A stretch of DNA of 64,000 nucleotides from Pigmentiphaga litoralis (GCF_013408655.1 NZ_JACCBP010000001.1:3224001-3288000), one strand, 5' to 3'; positions 44,385 through 54,043 are shown, numbered from the stretch's first letter. Made by a program: numbers and translations. The notes: a model not told the origin generated them from the sequence alone.

Positions 44385-45515
44385 TCAGCCCAAGGTAAAC
44401 GCTTCGTGTACCGATGATTGCAAGGAACCACCAAGCACCGGCCCCCCGCCCGCCACATAGATCCAGTCGCCGATCGCCGTCGCGGCGACGGCGTGGCGGG
44501 GGCTGATCATGGGGGCGTGGCGTTGCCAGGTGTTGGTTGCCGGGTCGTAGCTTTCCAGTTGCCCGTAGATGGCAGCCACCACGGGCACGCCGTTCTGCAG
44601 GATGCCGCCTTCGCCGCCCATACAGAAAATCCGGTTGCGATAGACAACCATGCCATGACCGGACCGCGCGGTGGGCATGGGCGCGCGCAGGTCCCAGGTG
44701 TCTTTCTGCACATCGTAGACATGGTGCAGGTCGGTGTTGAACTGGAAATTGTTGAAGCGGCCGCCGACCACGTGGATCGCGTTGCCGAAGGCGACACAGC
44801 CGACATGATCGCGGGCTGCGGGCAAGGGGCGGTGCAGTTCCCACTTGTCGGAGGCGGGATCGTAGACTTCGTGCCACGCAATGCTGGCGCGTTCCGGCGC
44901 GGGATCGGTGGCGCCGCCGATCAGGTGCACCTTGCAGTTCATAACCACGGCGGCCGCTGCGCCGCGCGGTCTGGGCAAGGGCGCCATGTCGAACCAGCGG
45001 TCGTCTTTCACGTCATAGAAGAACGCCTTGGTGTCGCAGCGGCGGTTCTGTTCGATGAAGCCGCCCAATGCATAGACCCGGCCGGCGTCGGCCACCACGG
45101 CGATATGGTTCGCGCCGCGGGGCACCTGCGCGGCGTCGTACCAGGCATTCTTTGAAGGGTCATACACCGTGTGATACGCGCGGTCGAACCGCCCTTCGCC
45201 GTAGCCGCCCACGACATGCATGCGTCCTTGCCACGCGGTCGCCCAGGCCATTTCGCTGCGCGGGATGGGCATGGCGGCGCGAGCTTCCCATCGGCCCAGG
45301 GGGCCTGCCGGCGCCGGGCTGTCGAAGACGCGCTGGGCTTCTTCGGACGGCGTCAGGTGGTGCGGCGCGCCGCCTTTCGACATGCTGTGATACGCGTGGT
45401 CGGACGGCGGGACGGGTTTGAGCGGGGCCAGGGGCGATGGCTGCGCCTGCGCGTGGACCCAGGCGGGCAGGGTAATCACGGAGGCGGCGGACGTGATGAA
45501 GGCGCGGCGATGCAT
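44385..45515 (-). CDS. Exported kelch-repeat beta-propeller protein
   Basis: 376 residues from ATG 45515, with GGAG 6 nt upstream. The N-terminus MHRRAFITSAASV with a hydrophobic core ending HAQAQ is a Tat-like signal. Six kelch repeats follow, recognisable by paired GG (HVVGGYGEG, YALGGFIE, HLIGGATD, HVVGGRFN, FCMGGEGG, YVAGGGP) and downstream W residues. Propellers of this sort bind proteins or act as sugar oxidases; no catalytic motif was recognised. It is 41 bp upstream of the ModA-like gene in the same direction. Confidence 0.85.
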   Translation of the reverse strand: MHRRAFITSAASVITLPAWVHAQAQPSPLAPLKPVPPSDHAYHSMSKGGAPHHLTPSEEAQRVFDSPAPAGPLGRWEARAAMPIPRSEMAWATAWQGRMHVVGGYGEGRFDRAYHTVYDPSKNAWYDAAQVPRGANHIAVVADAGRVYALGGFIEQNRRCDTKAFFYDVKDDRWFDMAPLPRPRGAAAAVVMNCKVHLIGGATDPAPERASIAWHEVYDPASDKWELHRPLPAARDHVGCVAFGNAIHVVGGRFNNFQFNTDLHHVYDVQKDTWDLRAPMPTARSGHGMVVYRNRIFCMGGEGGILQNGVPVVAAIYGQLESYDPATNTWQRHAPMISPRHAVAATAIGDWIYVAGGGPVLGGSLQSSVHEAFTLG

Positions 45516-45739
45516 GGAGCGCTCCAGGGAACGGGTGGCGTCCAAGCTACCGTCAAATCAGGGGGAAAAGCAATGGAATTGACGCGCCCCGACCTGCCGG
45601 CTGACGGTCCCGCTTTTTTGTGACCGGGGAACGTCTCTCTGGTAAGCAGGCATGTCGGCGCCGCCCCTGCGGTAGCCATCCGCGAGGGACGTAGGCACAC
45701 TGTCGGACACTCCAGGCAGGCACCCACACCGATCCAGCT

Positions 45740-47521
45740 ATGCGCCCCAGTATTTCGACGTCTTCCGTATCCCCCCTGCCCCACACCACGCCGCGCTTGT
45801 GGCTGCACGTCGCGCTTGGCGCTGCGCAAGGCGCCGGACTGTGGGGGCTGATCGAGCTGGCCGACCCGTCGCTGGCATTGCCTTATGGTCCCTTGCTCGT
45901 GGCCCTGATGTACGCCACGGCGGTCGCGCCATCGGCGTGGCATTTTTCGCATGATGGCTTTGCGAACGCGCGCACACGTATCGGCTTTGCCCTGGCAATG
46001 GCCGTGCTGTTTGCCGCGCTGGGCGCGCATGCTGCGCCGCGCGTGATCCATCCCCTCCATGACGTGTTTCCGGTGTCATTTGCATTCGTCAGTGCACTGC
46101 TGGCTTTTGTGATGGTGTGCCTGGCCTGCGGCGTGGACGTGCCACGCCGGCGCATCGTGTACGACCGTCTGTTCGAGATCGCCTGGCGCAACGCGATGCT
46201 GGTGGCGGTGGCCGTCGCCATCACGGGCCTGTTCTGGTTGCTGCTCTGGTCCGCGGCGTCATTGATGGAGAGCATCGGGCTGACCATCGTGCAGCGCGTG
46301 GTGAATCACGATGCCTTCCAGTATCCCGTGACCGGCGCGGTGCTGGGCCTGTCGATCGGCCTGGGTCTGACGCGGCCCGAGATGCATGCGACGCTGCGGC
46401 GCTTCTGGTTTGCATTGACGGTGTGGCTGCTGCCAGTGGCGTTGGCGTTCGCCGCCGTGTGGGTGGCCGCGCTTGTCTTTACCGGGGTCGAACCGCTGTT
46501 CGCGACCAAGCGCGCTGCAATGTATCTGCTATGGTTCTGCGCGCTGGCGGTCAAGTTCGTCAATGTCGCCTACCGGTTCGAGGGCGAGGCACCGGCCTAT
46601 CGTCCGGGACTGGCGCGCGCGCTGCAATGGCTCTGGCTGACGATCCCGGTATTCCTGGCGCTGGCTGGATGGGCGCTTCTGGAACGCACCTTGCAACATG
46701 GACTGACGACCGACCGGCTGTGGGGCGGGCTGGTCTGGGTCCTGCTCGCCATGTACGGCGTGGGGTATGCCATGTCGTTGTGGCGACCGGGCCGGTGGAT
46801 GCACACGGTGCCCTCCACCAACATTGCCGTCGCGATCGTCGGGGTGGTCCTGGCCGCTGCGTTGATCAGCCCGGTGGCCGATACGCGCAGGCTGGTGACG
46901 GCCGATCAGGTCGACCGGCTTGAACACGGCAAGGTCACGCCCGAAGACTTCGATTGGCAATACCTCGCCAGGAAGACGGGCCCGTATGGCCGCGATGCGC
47001 TGACCCGGCTTGCCGCGCAAGACACTGGCGACACCCGGCAGCAGGACATCAAACGCCTGGCCGCGGCGGCCTTGGCCGACTCTGACACCGTGCGGCAACC
47101 GCCCCCGCAATTGGCGGATGCGCGCCTGGACGCCACGCGCCGGATTCCGGTCAAACCGGATGGGCAGACGCTTGACGAGACCACTGCCCGATGGCTTGCC
47201 GATCCGGCCTACAAGGAAGAGGACTTCAACAGCATCTGTCTGGTCGAGCCGCAACGCTGCGCCCTCTGGATGGTGGACATCGACAACGATGGCGAACGCG
47301 AGCTGGTCGTGATGTCGGACGATCGGGGCAGCGTGCAGGCACTGCTTTATATCCGGTCGGCCACGGGCTGGCAGCGCCAGGGCCGCCTGGGCAGCTATGG
47401 TGGCCGCCAGAACCTGGCGGGCTGGCTGGCCGCGATCGACCGCGGTGACGTGCAGCGGGTGCCGCGCCGCTGGCCCGACTTGAAGGTCGGCAATCAAGTC
47501 CTGGAGGTCTATCCGTATTGA
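45740..47521 (+). CDS. DUF4153-family membrane protein
   Basis: 593 residues. The N-terminal 390 residues contain about ten hydrophobic helices in the DUF4153 pattern (LWLHVALGAAQGAGLWGLIE, RIVYDRLFEIAWRNAMLVAV, LLWFCALAVKFVNVAYRFEG). The C-terminal 180 residues are soluble and start after a TADTR/QVDRLEHGKVTPEDFDW segment. The function of the family is unknown. It is flanked by opposite-strand genes and appears monocistronic. Confidence 0.85.
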   Translation: MRPSISTSSVSPLPHTTPRLWLHVALGAAQGAGLWGLIELADPSLALPYGPLLVALMYATAVAPSAWHFSHDGFANARTRIGFALAMAVLFAALGAHAAPRVIHPLHDVFPVSFAFVSALLAFVMVCLACGVDVPRRRIVYDRLFEIAWRNAMLVAVAVAITGLFWLLLWSAASLMESIGLTIVQRVVNHDAFQYPVTGAVLGLSIGLGLTRPEMHATLRRFWFALTVWLLPVALAFAAVWVAALVFTGVEPLFATKRAAMYLLWFCALAVKFVNVAYRFEGEAPAYRPGLARALQWLWLTIPVFLALAGWALLERTLQHGLTTDRLWGGLVWVLLAMYGVGYAMSLWRPGRWMHTVPSTNIAVAIVGVVLAAALISPVADTRRLVTADQVDRLEHGKVTPEDFDWQYLARKTGPYGRDALTRLAAQDTGDTRQQDIKRLAAAALADSDTVRQPPPQLADARLDATRRIPVKPDGQTLDETTARWLADPAYKEEDFNSICLVEPQRCALWMVDIDNDGERELVVMSDDRGSVQALLYIRSATGWQRQGRLGSYGGRQNLAGWLAAIDRGDVQRVPRRWPDLKVGNQVLEVYPY

Positions 47522-47546
47522 TGCGCCGGCGCGCAAACGATGCCCG

Positions 47547-48464
47547 CTACTTGCCGTTCAGGAATCCCTGCACCATCCGCACCGTGGCGTCCGGCTGCTC
47601 TTCCATCAGCCAATGGCCCGAGTCCGCAATCACGCCTTCGGTCACATCGCTGGCGGCATGACGCATCACCGTTGCCATCATCGGGCCGAAGGATTTGTCG
47701 CCACCTATCGCAAGCACGGGCATCGCCAGTTTGCCTTGGGCAACGAACCGCGCGTTGTCGATCGCGTCCTGGTCAAAGGCCGCGAACTGCGCAAAGCCTG
47801 CGTGCATGGCGCCGGGCTGGGCATACAGCGCCGCGTAATGCGCGCGGGACGCCTCGCTGAAGCGTGCCGGGGATGCCGAGAACTCATTCCAGAACCTGTC
47901 CAGATAGATGCGTTCGCGACCCGCAACCAGCCGCTCCATGTCGGGCCCGCCAAAACGGAAATGCCACAACAGTGGATTCTTGAGGATGGTTTCCCAGGGG
48001 CCGACGCCGGGCAAGGGTGCGTCCATCAACACGAAGCGCGATACACGATCCCGGTGTTCGGCAACGAAGGCATACCCCACCATGTTGCCGATGTCATGGG
48101 CGACGACCGCGGTTTGCCCGACCTTCAACGCGTCGAGCACGCCCGCAATGTCCCTGCCCTGCGTTGCCTTGTCGTAGCCTGCCGCCGGCTTGTCGGACAG
48201 TCCCATCCCGCGCAAGTCGGGCACGATGACGCGATGCGTGCTGGCCAGTGCGGCCGCCAGCGGCGCCCACATGTCGCCGGTCTCGCCATAGCCATGCAGC
48301 AGCACGACCGCTGCCGGCCCCGTGCCACCCACGCGAACATGCAGCGTCGTGCCATTGGTCGCGATGCGTTGATCGACAAAGGACGGCGGGAAGGGCGTAA
48401 GCTGCGCAAGGGCGGGCGCGGCAGCGCTCATTGCGAGCACGCCTGCAAGGAAGGAAAGACGCAT
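47547..48464 (-). CDS. Exported alpha/beta hydrolase (epoxide hydrolase/haloalkane dehalogenase-like)
   Basis: 305 residues from ATG 48464, with AGGAG 7 nt upstream. A signal peptide ends APALA-QLTP (20). HGYG is at 57-60; the nucleophile elbow AHDIGNMVG has Asp124, as in epoxide hydrolases and dehalogenases, and a late His sits in DSGHWLMEE. Export to the periplasm is unusual for dehalogenases but common for this annotation class in Burkholderiales. It is divergent from a LysR regulator at 48581, which probably controls it. Confidence 0.85.
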   Translation of the reverse strand: MRLSFLAGVLAMSAAAPALAQLTPFPPSFVDQRIATNGTTLHVRVGGTGPAAVVLLHGYGETGDMWAPLAAALASTHRVIVPDLRGMGLSDKPAAGYDKATQGRDIAGVLDALKVGQTAVVAHDIGNMVGYAFVAEHRDRVSRFVLMDAPLPGVGPWETILKNPLLWHFRFGGPDMERLVAGRERIYLDRFWNEFSASPARFSEASRAHYAALYAQPGAMHAGFAQFAAFDQDAIDNARFVAQGKLAMPVLAIGGDKSFGPMMATVMRHAASDVTEGVIADSGHWLMEEQPDATVRMVQGFLNGK

Positions 48465-48580
48465 CGTTGATCTCCTGGCCACGGCGCACCAGCGCGCCCT
48501 GACCCGTCATGATGATCTGCGTTGAACGTCCGGACTAGGCGGCGAAAACAGATTCTGGTTTCCGGGAACGACGAACGATC

Positions 48581-49588
48581 ATGAAGCTCGACGGCATCTC
48601 CGCTTTCGTATCGACGGCCGATGCCGGTTCCATCAGCGAGGCCGCGCGCCGGCTGGCGCTGCCCAAATCGGTCATCAGCGCACGACTGGCAGAGCTGGAG
48701 CGGTCGCTCGACGCTCACCTGGTGCAGCGCACGACCCGCAAGCTCACGCTGACCGAAGATGGGCAGGCCTTTTTGGTGCGGGCGCGGCACATTCTGACCG
48801 AAGTGGCCGACGCACAAGCCGAGATCGCCGAACGGCGCGGAACATTGGTCGGATCCTTGCGCCTGTCCGCGCCCGTCAGCTTCGGCATTCTGCACCTGGG
48901 CCCGGCCCTTTACACCTTCCTGCAACATCATCCCGGCATCGACCTGACCCTGGATCTTGACGATCGTTTTGTCGAGGTTGCCGCCGACGGCTTCGACGCG
49001 GTGCTTCGCCATGGCCCGGTCGCCGACAGCCGGCTGATCGCCCGGCGCCTGGTGACGACGCGCCGACGGCTGGTGGCGTCGCCCGCCTATCTTGCGGCGC
49101 ATGGACGGCCGACCTGCGTGGATGAACTGTGCGATCACGCCGGCATTCTTTACACGAATCGCGAGGCCGACTGGCGCTTTCACATCGATGGGGCCTGGAC
49201 CGTTGCCCGGCCGCGCCGTGCGCTGCGTGTCAACAATGGCATCGTGATGCGCGACGCGGCCCTGGCCGGTCTGGGGCTGAGCTTGCTGCCCACCTTTTTT
49301 ATCGATGCCGAATTGCGAGCCGGAACCTTGATGGCAGTGGACGTGGGCGCCACGGCAGAGGGGGCCGAGCTGTACCTTGCTTACCCCGGCGATCGGCGCG
49401 CCTCGGCCAAGGTGCTGGCCCTGACGGAAAGCTTGCGACGCAGCTTTGGCGATCCGCCGTATTGGGATCGCGACGGCTTGCCGGGCGATGACGGGACGCA
49501 GCACCTTACTGGCGCGCAGGACCTTACCGGCGCGGGGAACCTTACCGACTCGACAACCGCTTGGCCGCGAGGTCCACGAACGCCCTGA
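48581..49588 (+). CDS. LysR-type regulator with repeat-derived C-terminal tail
   Basis: 335 residues. The HTH region (SISEAARRLALPKSVISARLAELERSL) and an AaeR/PrtR-like effector domain are normal to about residue 300. The last 30 or so residues (LTGAQDLTGAGNLTD) derive from an 18-bp tandem repeat and are absent from typical family members. The gene's 3' end overlaps the 3' end of the convergent LysR gene by 47 bp. The upstream neighbour is the exported alpha/beta hydrolase, divergently transcribed. Confidence 0.87.
   Translation: MKLDGISAFVSTADAGSISEAARRLALPKSVISARLAELERSLDAHLVQRTTRKLTLTEDGQAFLVRARHILTEVADAQAEIAERRGTLVGSLRLSAPVSFGILHLGPALYTFLQHHPGIDLTLDLDDRFVEVAADGFDAVLRHGPVADSRLIARRLVTTRRRLVASPAYLAAHGRPTCVDELCDHAGILYTNREADWRFHIDGAWTVARPRRALRVNNGIVMRDAALAGLGLSLLPTFFIDAELRAGTLMAVDVGATAEGAELYLAYPGDRRASAKVLALTESLRRSFGDPPYWDRDGLPGDDGTQHLTGAQDLTGAGNLTDSTTAWPRGPRTP
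49501..49554. repeat. 18-bp tandem repeat, three units
   Basis: Three 18-bp units sharing ACCTTAC and a CGGCGCG-type tail, diverging in the third. They encode the tail of the LysR protein and run into the end of the convergent LysR gene. Confidence 0.75.
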
Positions 49589-50420
49589 CCTTGGCCGGCG
49601 CGTGGCGCCCTGCCGGATACACCACATGAATGGGCAGCGGCGGCTCTTCATGATCGGCCAGTACGATCACCAGCCGGCCGTCTGTCAACGCGGATGCGAT
49701 CTGGTATTCCGGCACCCGCGCCACGGCCATCCCGGCGATCGCGGTGGCAATGACGGCCTCATTGGTGTTCGACTGCAACCACGTCTGCACCGTGACTTTA
49801 TGGTCCCCGGCAAAGCGCCATTCCGGCGACACCCAGGCACCCGTGGACGCGGCAACACGATGGTTGCGCAGGTCCGCCGGGACCGTGGGCGTGCCATGGG
49901 CCGCGAAGTACGAGGGCGCGCCGCAGACGACGCGCCTGACTTCGCCGACCTTGATGGCCGTGTAGCCCGAGTCCGGCAAGTGGCCGATGCGCACGGCCAC
50001 GTCGATGCCCTCTTCCACCAGATTGACCGGCCGATCCACGAACAGGGTTCGTGCATTGACGGCCGGATGGGCGCGCAGGAATTCATGAACGACCGGCAAG
50101 ACGTGCATGTGCCCGAACAGCGCCGCGGCGGTAAGGGTCAAGGTACCCGAGGGCGTCGCGTACGAACCCGCGGCAGAGGCCTCGGCTTCGGTGATCTGCG
50201 CCAGGATGCCGCGGCAGTCGTCCAGGTATTGGCTGCCCGACTCGGTCAGCTTGACCGATCGTGTCGTGCGCACCAGCAGCCGCGCGCCGATCGCGTCTTC
50301 CAGCGCGGCAACGGCGCGCGTGACCGCCGGCGGGCTCATGTGCAACTGCCGCGCGGCTTCGGAAAAGCTCTCGGTTTCCGCGACCTTCACGAAGATCCGC
50401 ATTGACTGCCAACGATCCAC
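49542..50420 (-). CDS. LysR-type regulator
   Basis: 292 residues from a GTG start at 50420, preceded by AGGAAGG. The GTG start is chosen because family members begin MDR.QAMR.FV, matched by the codons from 50420; ATG 50402 would lose six residues. The HTH SFSEAARQLHMSPPAVTRAVAALEDAIG is followed by a CrgA/DsdC-like effector domain (GTLTLTAAALFGHMHVLP). The nearest possible target is the PNPOx-family gene 50 bp away on the same strand side, or a distant gene. Confidence 0.87.
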   Translation of the reverse strand: MDRWQSMRIFVKVAETESFSEAARQLHMSPPAVTRAVAALEDAIGARLLVRTTRSVKLTESGSQYLDDCRGILAQITEAEASAAGSYATPSGTLTLTAAALFGHMHVLPVVHEFLRAHPAVNARTLFVDRPVNLVEEGIDVAVRIGHLPDSGYTAIKVGEVRRVVCGAPSYFAAHGTPTVPADLRNHRVAASTGAWVSPEWRFAGDHKVTVQTWLQSNTNEAVIATAIAGMAVARVPEYQIASALTDGRLVIVLADHEEPPLPIHVVYPAGRHAPAKVRAFVDLAAKRLSSR

Positions 50421-50471
50421 TTTGCCTTCCTGTGCTATCGGTTTCCGGCATGTTACGCGTAAGGTCTCGGA

Positions 50472-51389
50472 TCACCCAGCGACCCTGCTGCGCAGAGCGA
50501 GCGCCCCAGGCCGTCGCACGATACGCCGCGGGCGAAAGGTCCACAGCCGTTCCGCCCCTTCAAAGGCCGCCATGTCCGGCGAGTCCAGGATCACCCTGGC
50601 ATCGCCCGTCATCTGCAGGATGTTTCCGTTGACGAAATCAACGAACAGCAAGCCCGCCTGCCCGTTCAACACAAGATTGCCTAGCGTCGAAAAGAACTGG
50701 TTGCCGCTGAAATCCGGAATCGTCAGCAAACCGCTGTCGTCCACATGCACGAAACCGACCGGGCCACCCCGGTGCGACACATCGACCTGACGACGGGATT
50801 CCAGGTCGGCATACGACGCGACAAAGAACGTTTCCGCCGCGCGGATCATGTTGGCTGCTTGCGCATCCAGCCTGTCAAGGTTTTCGACACTGCCGGTGTA
50901 CGGCTGCGCCGGATCCCGTACCGGGGCGACATCGCGCACCTTGATATACCGCGGGCAATTGCCGAAACTCTGATCAACCTGCACCCGCCACCCCTGAGCC
51001 GTTGGCTCGACCACCCCGTTCATCCGATTGCGGCGGCGCGTATGCATTTCGATGCCCAGCAGACCAATCGGGTCGCCTGCCCGCAGTCCTGCCTGCGCCG
51101 GATCGTTGACATCAGTAACTGTTGCGATATCGAGCGCAGTCGACGTCGGCGATGACATGAACCCCGGCTTGCCCGCAAGCATCGTGGCCCAGGCGTTCCC
51201 CTCCTCGTCGACACTACCCGCCACTACGAACGGCAGCTGAGCGAAGAACTCGCGATGCTGGTCGAGCATGTGATCGCGCACGATGCGCGGACCGATCGCC
51301 TCCATCCGGTCGGCCACCCCCAGTTGCTCCTGAAGGGCCTTTTCACCTGCATGCCAGGTGGGCAGCGTGGACAGGGTAGTTGTCATCAT
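50472..51389 (-). CDS. Pyridoxamine-5'-phosphate-oxidase-family (FMN-binding split barrel) protein
   Basis: 305 residues; ATG 51389 has AAGGA about 6 nt upstream. Split-barrel features are seen (FVVAGSVDEEGNAWATMLAGKPGFM; DVSHRGGPVGFVHVDDSGLLTIPDFSGNQFF; LFVDFVNGNILQMTGDARV). This larger form resembles the COG3576-type flavoprotein class often found near GSTs and ferredoxins. It lies 56 bp downstream of a GST gene and is probably co-transcribed, suggesting a role in detoxifying or oxidising small electrophiles. Confidence 0.82.
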   Translation of the reverse strand: MMTTTLSTLPTWHAGEKALQEQLGVADRMEAIGPRIVRDHMLDQHREFFAQLPFVVAGSVDEEGNAWATMLAGKPGFMSSPTSTALDIATVTDVNDPAQAGLRAGDPIGLLGIEMHTRRRNRMNGVVEPTAQGWRVQVDQSFGNCPRYIKVRDVAPVRDPAQPYTGSVENLDRLDAQAANMIRAAETFFVASYADLESRRQVDVSHRGGPVGFVHVDDSGLLTIPDFSGNQFFSTLGNLVLNGQAGLLFVDFVNGNILQMTGDARVILDSPDMAAFEGAERLWTFRPRRIVRRPGALALRSRVAG

Positions 51390-51445
51390 CAACGTCCTTG
51401 AAGGGGTGCAACAGGTGCTTGGCCAGAAGCCGTTGGCCGGATACG

Positions 51446-52057
51446 TCAGGCCGACAGCCCGATTGGCGTCTTCTTGAAAGGGACGAAGCCCGGCAACGCC
51501 TCGACCCGGCGCAGCAAGGCATTCACGGCCGGGTAGCCCGACAGATCCACATTGCCCTCCGGTGCCTGCGCGACGTAGCTATAGATGGCCACATCGGCAA
51601 TCGTCGGCCCCTCGCCCACCAGCCACTCGCGATCCGTCAGGTGCTGCTCCATCTTGGACAGGATCGCGTGGGCGCGAGCGATGACCTCGTCCGCATGGAA
51701 CTTCGCGTTGAACACCGTAATGAGCCGCGCCGCTGCCGGCCCGTATGCCACCTCACCGGCCGCAACCGACAGCCAGCGCTGCACCGCCGCCGCACCGCGC
51801 GCGTCGTCGGGCAGCCAGTCGGTGCGGCCTGTCTTTTTGGCGAGGTAAACGAGGATGGCGGTCGAGTCCGAGATCACGACACCGTCGTCATCCAGCACGG
51901 GCACCTGGCCGAAGGGGTTCATGGCGAGGAACGCGGGCTGCTTGTGCGCGCCGTTAGGCAGGTCGACTTCGATCAATTCGTGGGGGATGTCGATGAGCGA
52001 CGCGAACAGGACGGCGCGATGGGCATGGCCGGACAGGGGGAAGTGATAGAGCTTCAT
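51446..52057 (-). CDS. Glutathione S-transferase
   Basis: 203 residues from ATG 52057. The N-terminal thioredoxin-like domain ([42 protein letters not shown]) contains the cis-Pro and SNAIL-type (DSTAIL) motif. The C-terminal helical domain has the [24 protein letters not shown]-capping and hydrophobic staple. A perfect inverted repeat about 80-110 bp upstream probably binds its regulator. It is likely co-transcribed with the PNPOx-family gene. Confidence 0.9.
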   Translation of the reverse strand: MKLYHFPLSGHAHRAVLFASLIDIPHELIEVDLPNGAHKQPAFLAMNPFGQVPVLDDDGVVISDSTAILVYLAKKTGRTDWLPDDARGAAAVQRWLSVAAGEVAYGPAAARLITVFNAKFHADEVIARAHAILSKMEQHLTDREWLVGEGPTIADVAIYSYVAQAPEGNVDLSGYPAVNALLRRVEALPGFVPFKKTPIGLSA

Positions 52058-52377
52058 GGGTCGTCTCCGAAAGGATCGGGAGAGGCCCCGTTCCATGACC
52101 CAGACGATACTTAGGGTGGCGGGTAAATAGAATACGCTTTATCTGGAGTGGTTAATTCCAGATAAAGGAATAATTGGCGCGCTAGGCGATGGGAATGTTG
52201 GAACTTATGAACTCGCGAGTCAGCTTTGCCATCCCCTTTTTTCCTAAAGAAGCTGGCTTTGATTCCGTTATTAGCTAGGGCCGAGCAACGCCGCTCCGAT
52301 CAATGCGATAGGACCTTTTTCCTAGCTACGGCGGCCGGTCGTCAACCGACATAAGAATAGTTTCGTTAGGGGCGAAA
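52058..52377. other. Intergenic region between GST and lipoprotein genes
   Basis: 320 bp without a gene. It holds the operator-like palindrome at 52138-52166 and a spaced inverted repeat TAGCTAGG (52272-52279) and CCTAGCTA (52321-52328). GGGGCGAAAATG gives the start of the lipoprotein gene. Composition is more AT-rich than the flanks. Confidence 0.5.
52138..52166. promoter_or_regulatory. Perfect inverted repeat upstream of GST gene
   Basis: 10-bp arms TTTATCTGGA and TCCAGATAAA separated by GTGGTTAAT. Size and symmetry suit a LysR-type or similar dimeric operator, located 81-109 bp upstream of the GST ATG. Confidence 0.6.
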
Positions 52378-52971
52378 ATGCGTGTCAGACAATTAATCGC
52401 GGCAGCCGTAATTGGACTGGCCGTCGTGCTGGCCGGTTGCGCGAGTGAACCGCAAAAGCATGTTGATACTTGCAAGGAATTAGCTACAAACGCAGTGGCA
52501 CATATCGAGTGCGTACAAGGCAGGCTTCGATCAGACCCATTTACTCCGCAAGACGTGCAGTCGCGAATCGACTTTATGGCTGTATCGGCACGCAGCCTTG
52601 ACGCAAGGATGGCAGCTGGAGAAATCACGCGCGAAGAGGCACAAGCAACATATGAAACGTTAGGGCGGGAGTTGGACAGGCCACCGGCACCGGGCAGCTC
52701 GACGGTTTACCTGTCCAAAGAAACCTTGGACGTCATCAGGCTTCCGGCCGACACGCCAGCCTTCAGTCGATTTATTCAACCGGCGCCATCTGCACGAGGC
52801 GCATACACCAACCTTCTCACCGAGAGCAAGACCGAGCCAAGTGGAAGCAGCGCGCCTTGCGTTTTGTCGACATGTGGCTCAACCTCCGTCAAAGGGTATT
52901 ACCGGAAAGACGGGACGTACGTTCGTCCGCATACGCGGTCATCGTCCGGGTCTGGAAGGGGACGACGGTAG
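52378..52971 (+). CDS. Small lipoprotein with C-terminal YRKDGTYVRPH motif
   Basis: 197 residues with a lipobox LAGC (Cys21). The helical middle carries QSRIDFMAVSARSLDARMAAGEITREEAQATYETL. The C-terminus KGYYRKDGTYVRPHTRSSSG is a short motif seen at the ends of many bacterial cell-envelope and SH3-like proteins. No function is assigned. Codon use and composition are somewhat more AT-rich than the neighbours, suggesting transfer. It is a stand-alone gene. Confidence 0.75.
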   Translation: MRVRQLIAAAVIGLAVVLAGCASEPQKHVDTCKELATNAVAHIECVQGRLRSDPFTPQDVQSRIDFMAVSARSLDARMAAGEITREEAQATYETLGRELDRPPAPGSSTVYLSKETLDVIRLPADTPAFSRFIQPAPSARGAYTNLLTESKTEPSGSSAPCVLSTCGSTSVKGYYRKDGTYVRPHTRSSSGSGRGRR

Positions 52972-53017
52972 TAAACCCAGTCTTCATGGCAAGCCTGCGG
53001 AAGCAAGCCCGTGGGAC

Positions 53018-53944
53018 TCAGCGCCCGCCATGTTCCAACTTAGCGTCCAAATCCCGATCCACCAAACAATCAATGAACGCCCGCAGCGCCCGCGGCACAT
53101 GCCGTCTGCTCGGGTAGTACAGAAACAGCCCCGGCCGCACGATCGACCAATCGGCAAGCACCTGGACCAACTCCCCCTCGGCCAGGTGTCCATCGACGCG
53201 CTGCCGATCGAACGCATAGGCAATGCCCAGGCCCTGCACCGCCGCGGCCACGCCGATGTCCGAATCGTTGGTGACCAGCGGACCCTCGGCCGCGATCTCG
53301 ACGCGTTTGCCGCGTTTGGCGAATTCCCATCGATACGCGCGGCCATCGATGCCCAGCCGCCAGTTGATGCACGCATGGTCATGCAAATCAGCCGGGGTCT
53401 GCGGCACGCCGTGCTGCGCAAGGTAGGCCGGTGACGCGACGGCGACCATCCTGACGTCCGGCGTCAGGCGCACCGCGATCATGTCCTGTTCGACCCGGCC
53501 GCCGACACGGATGCCGGCGTCGAACCGGCCGGCGATGAGGTCGCTCAGGTTGTCATCGACAACGATGTCGAGTGTGACGTCGGGGTGGGCGCGATGGAAG
53601 CGGCCAAGGCGCGGTGCGATGACCTGCCTGGCGGCCATGCCCAGGGTGTTGATGCGAAGCGTGCCGCGCGTCTGGCCCGCTGCCGCGGTGACTTCGGCGA
53701 CGGCAGCGTCCATGTCCCGGAACAGCGGGGCGATGCGCTCATACAGTTGCGCGCCGCTGGTCGTGGGCGCCACGCTGCGGGTGGTGCGGTTCAGCAGTCG
53801 CGTATCCAGGCGCGCTTCAAGCAGGCGGATGGTCTGGCTCAAAGCCGAAGGGGACACGCCCAGGAATTCAGCGGCACGGGCAAAGCTTGCTCGCTCGACG
53901 ACCGCTGCAAATGCCTTCAGCTCGGCAAATTCGGATCCGCGCAT
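53018..53944 (-). CDS. LysR-type regulator
   Basis: 308 residues. The HTH SFARAAEFLGVSPSALSQTIRLLEARLD and the effector domain (GTLRINTLGMAARQVIAPRLGRFHRAHPDV) are typical of the CrgA-like branch. It is divergent from the NTF2-like gene (54044) with about 100 bp between starts and probably regulates it. Confidence 0.9.
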   Translation of the reverse strand: MRGSEFAELKAFAAVVERASFARAAEFLGVSPSALSQTIRLLEARLDTRLLNRTTRSVAPTTSGAQLYERIAPLFRDMDAAVAEVTAAAGQTRGTLRINTLGMAARQVIAPRLGRFHRAHPDVTLDIVVDDNLSDLIAGRFDAGIRVGGRVEQDMIAVRLTPDVRMVAVASPAYLAQHGVPQTPADLHDHACINWRLGIDGRAYRWEFAKRGKRVEIAAEGPLVTNDSDIGVAAAVQGLGIAYAFDRQRVDGHLAEGELVQVLADWSIVRPGLFLYYPSRRHVPRALRAFIDCLVDRDLDAKLEHGGR

Positions 53945-54043
53945 TATGGTGCGTTCTCTTCATTGGGTTTGTGGATTCTAGGTGATTCCCTACATGAGAG
54001 CCAAGGCGCATTCTGATGGCGACATCAACAAGGAGCCATCACC

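Noticed and set aside
43474..44460. Plus-strand frame opposite the ModA-like gene
   Set aside because: Arg/His-rich low-complexity translation without motifs; the minus-strand binding protein is the real gene.
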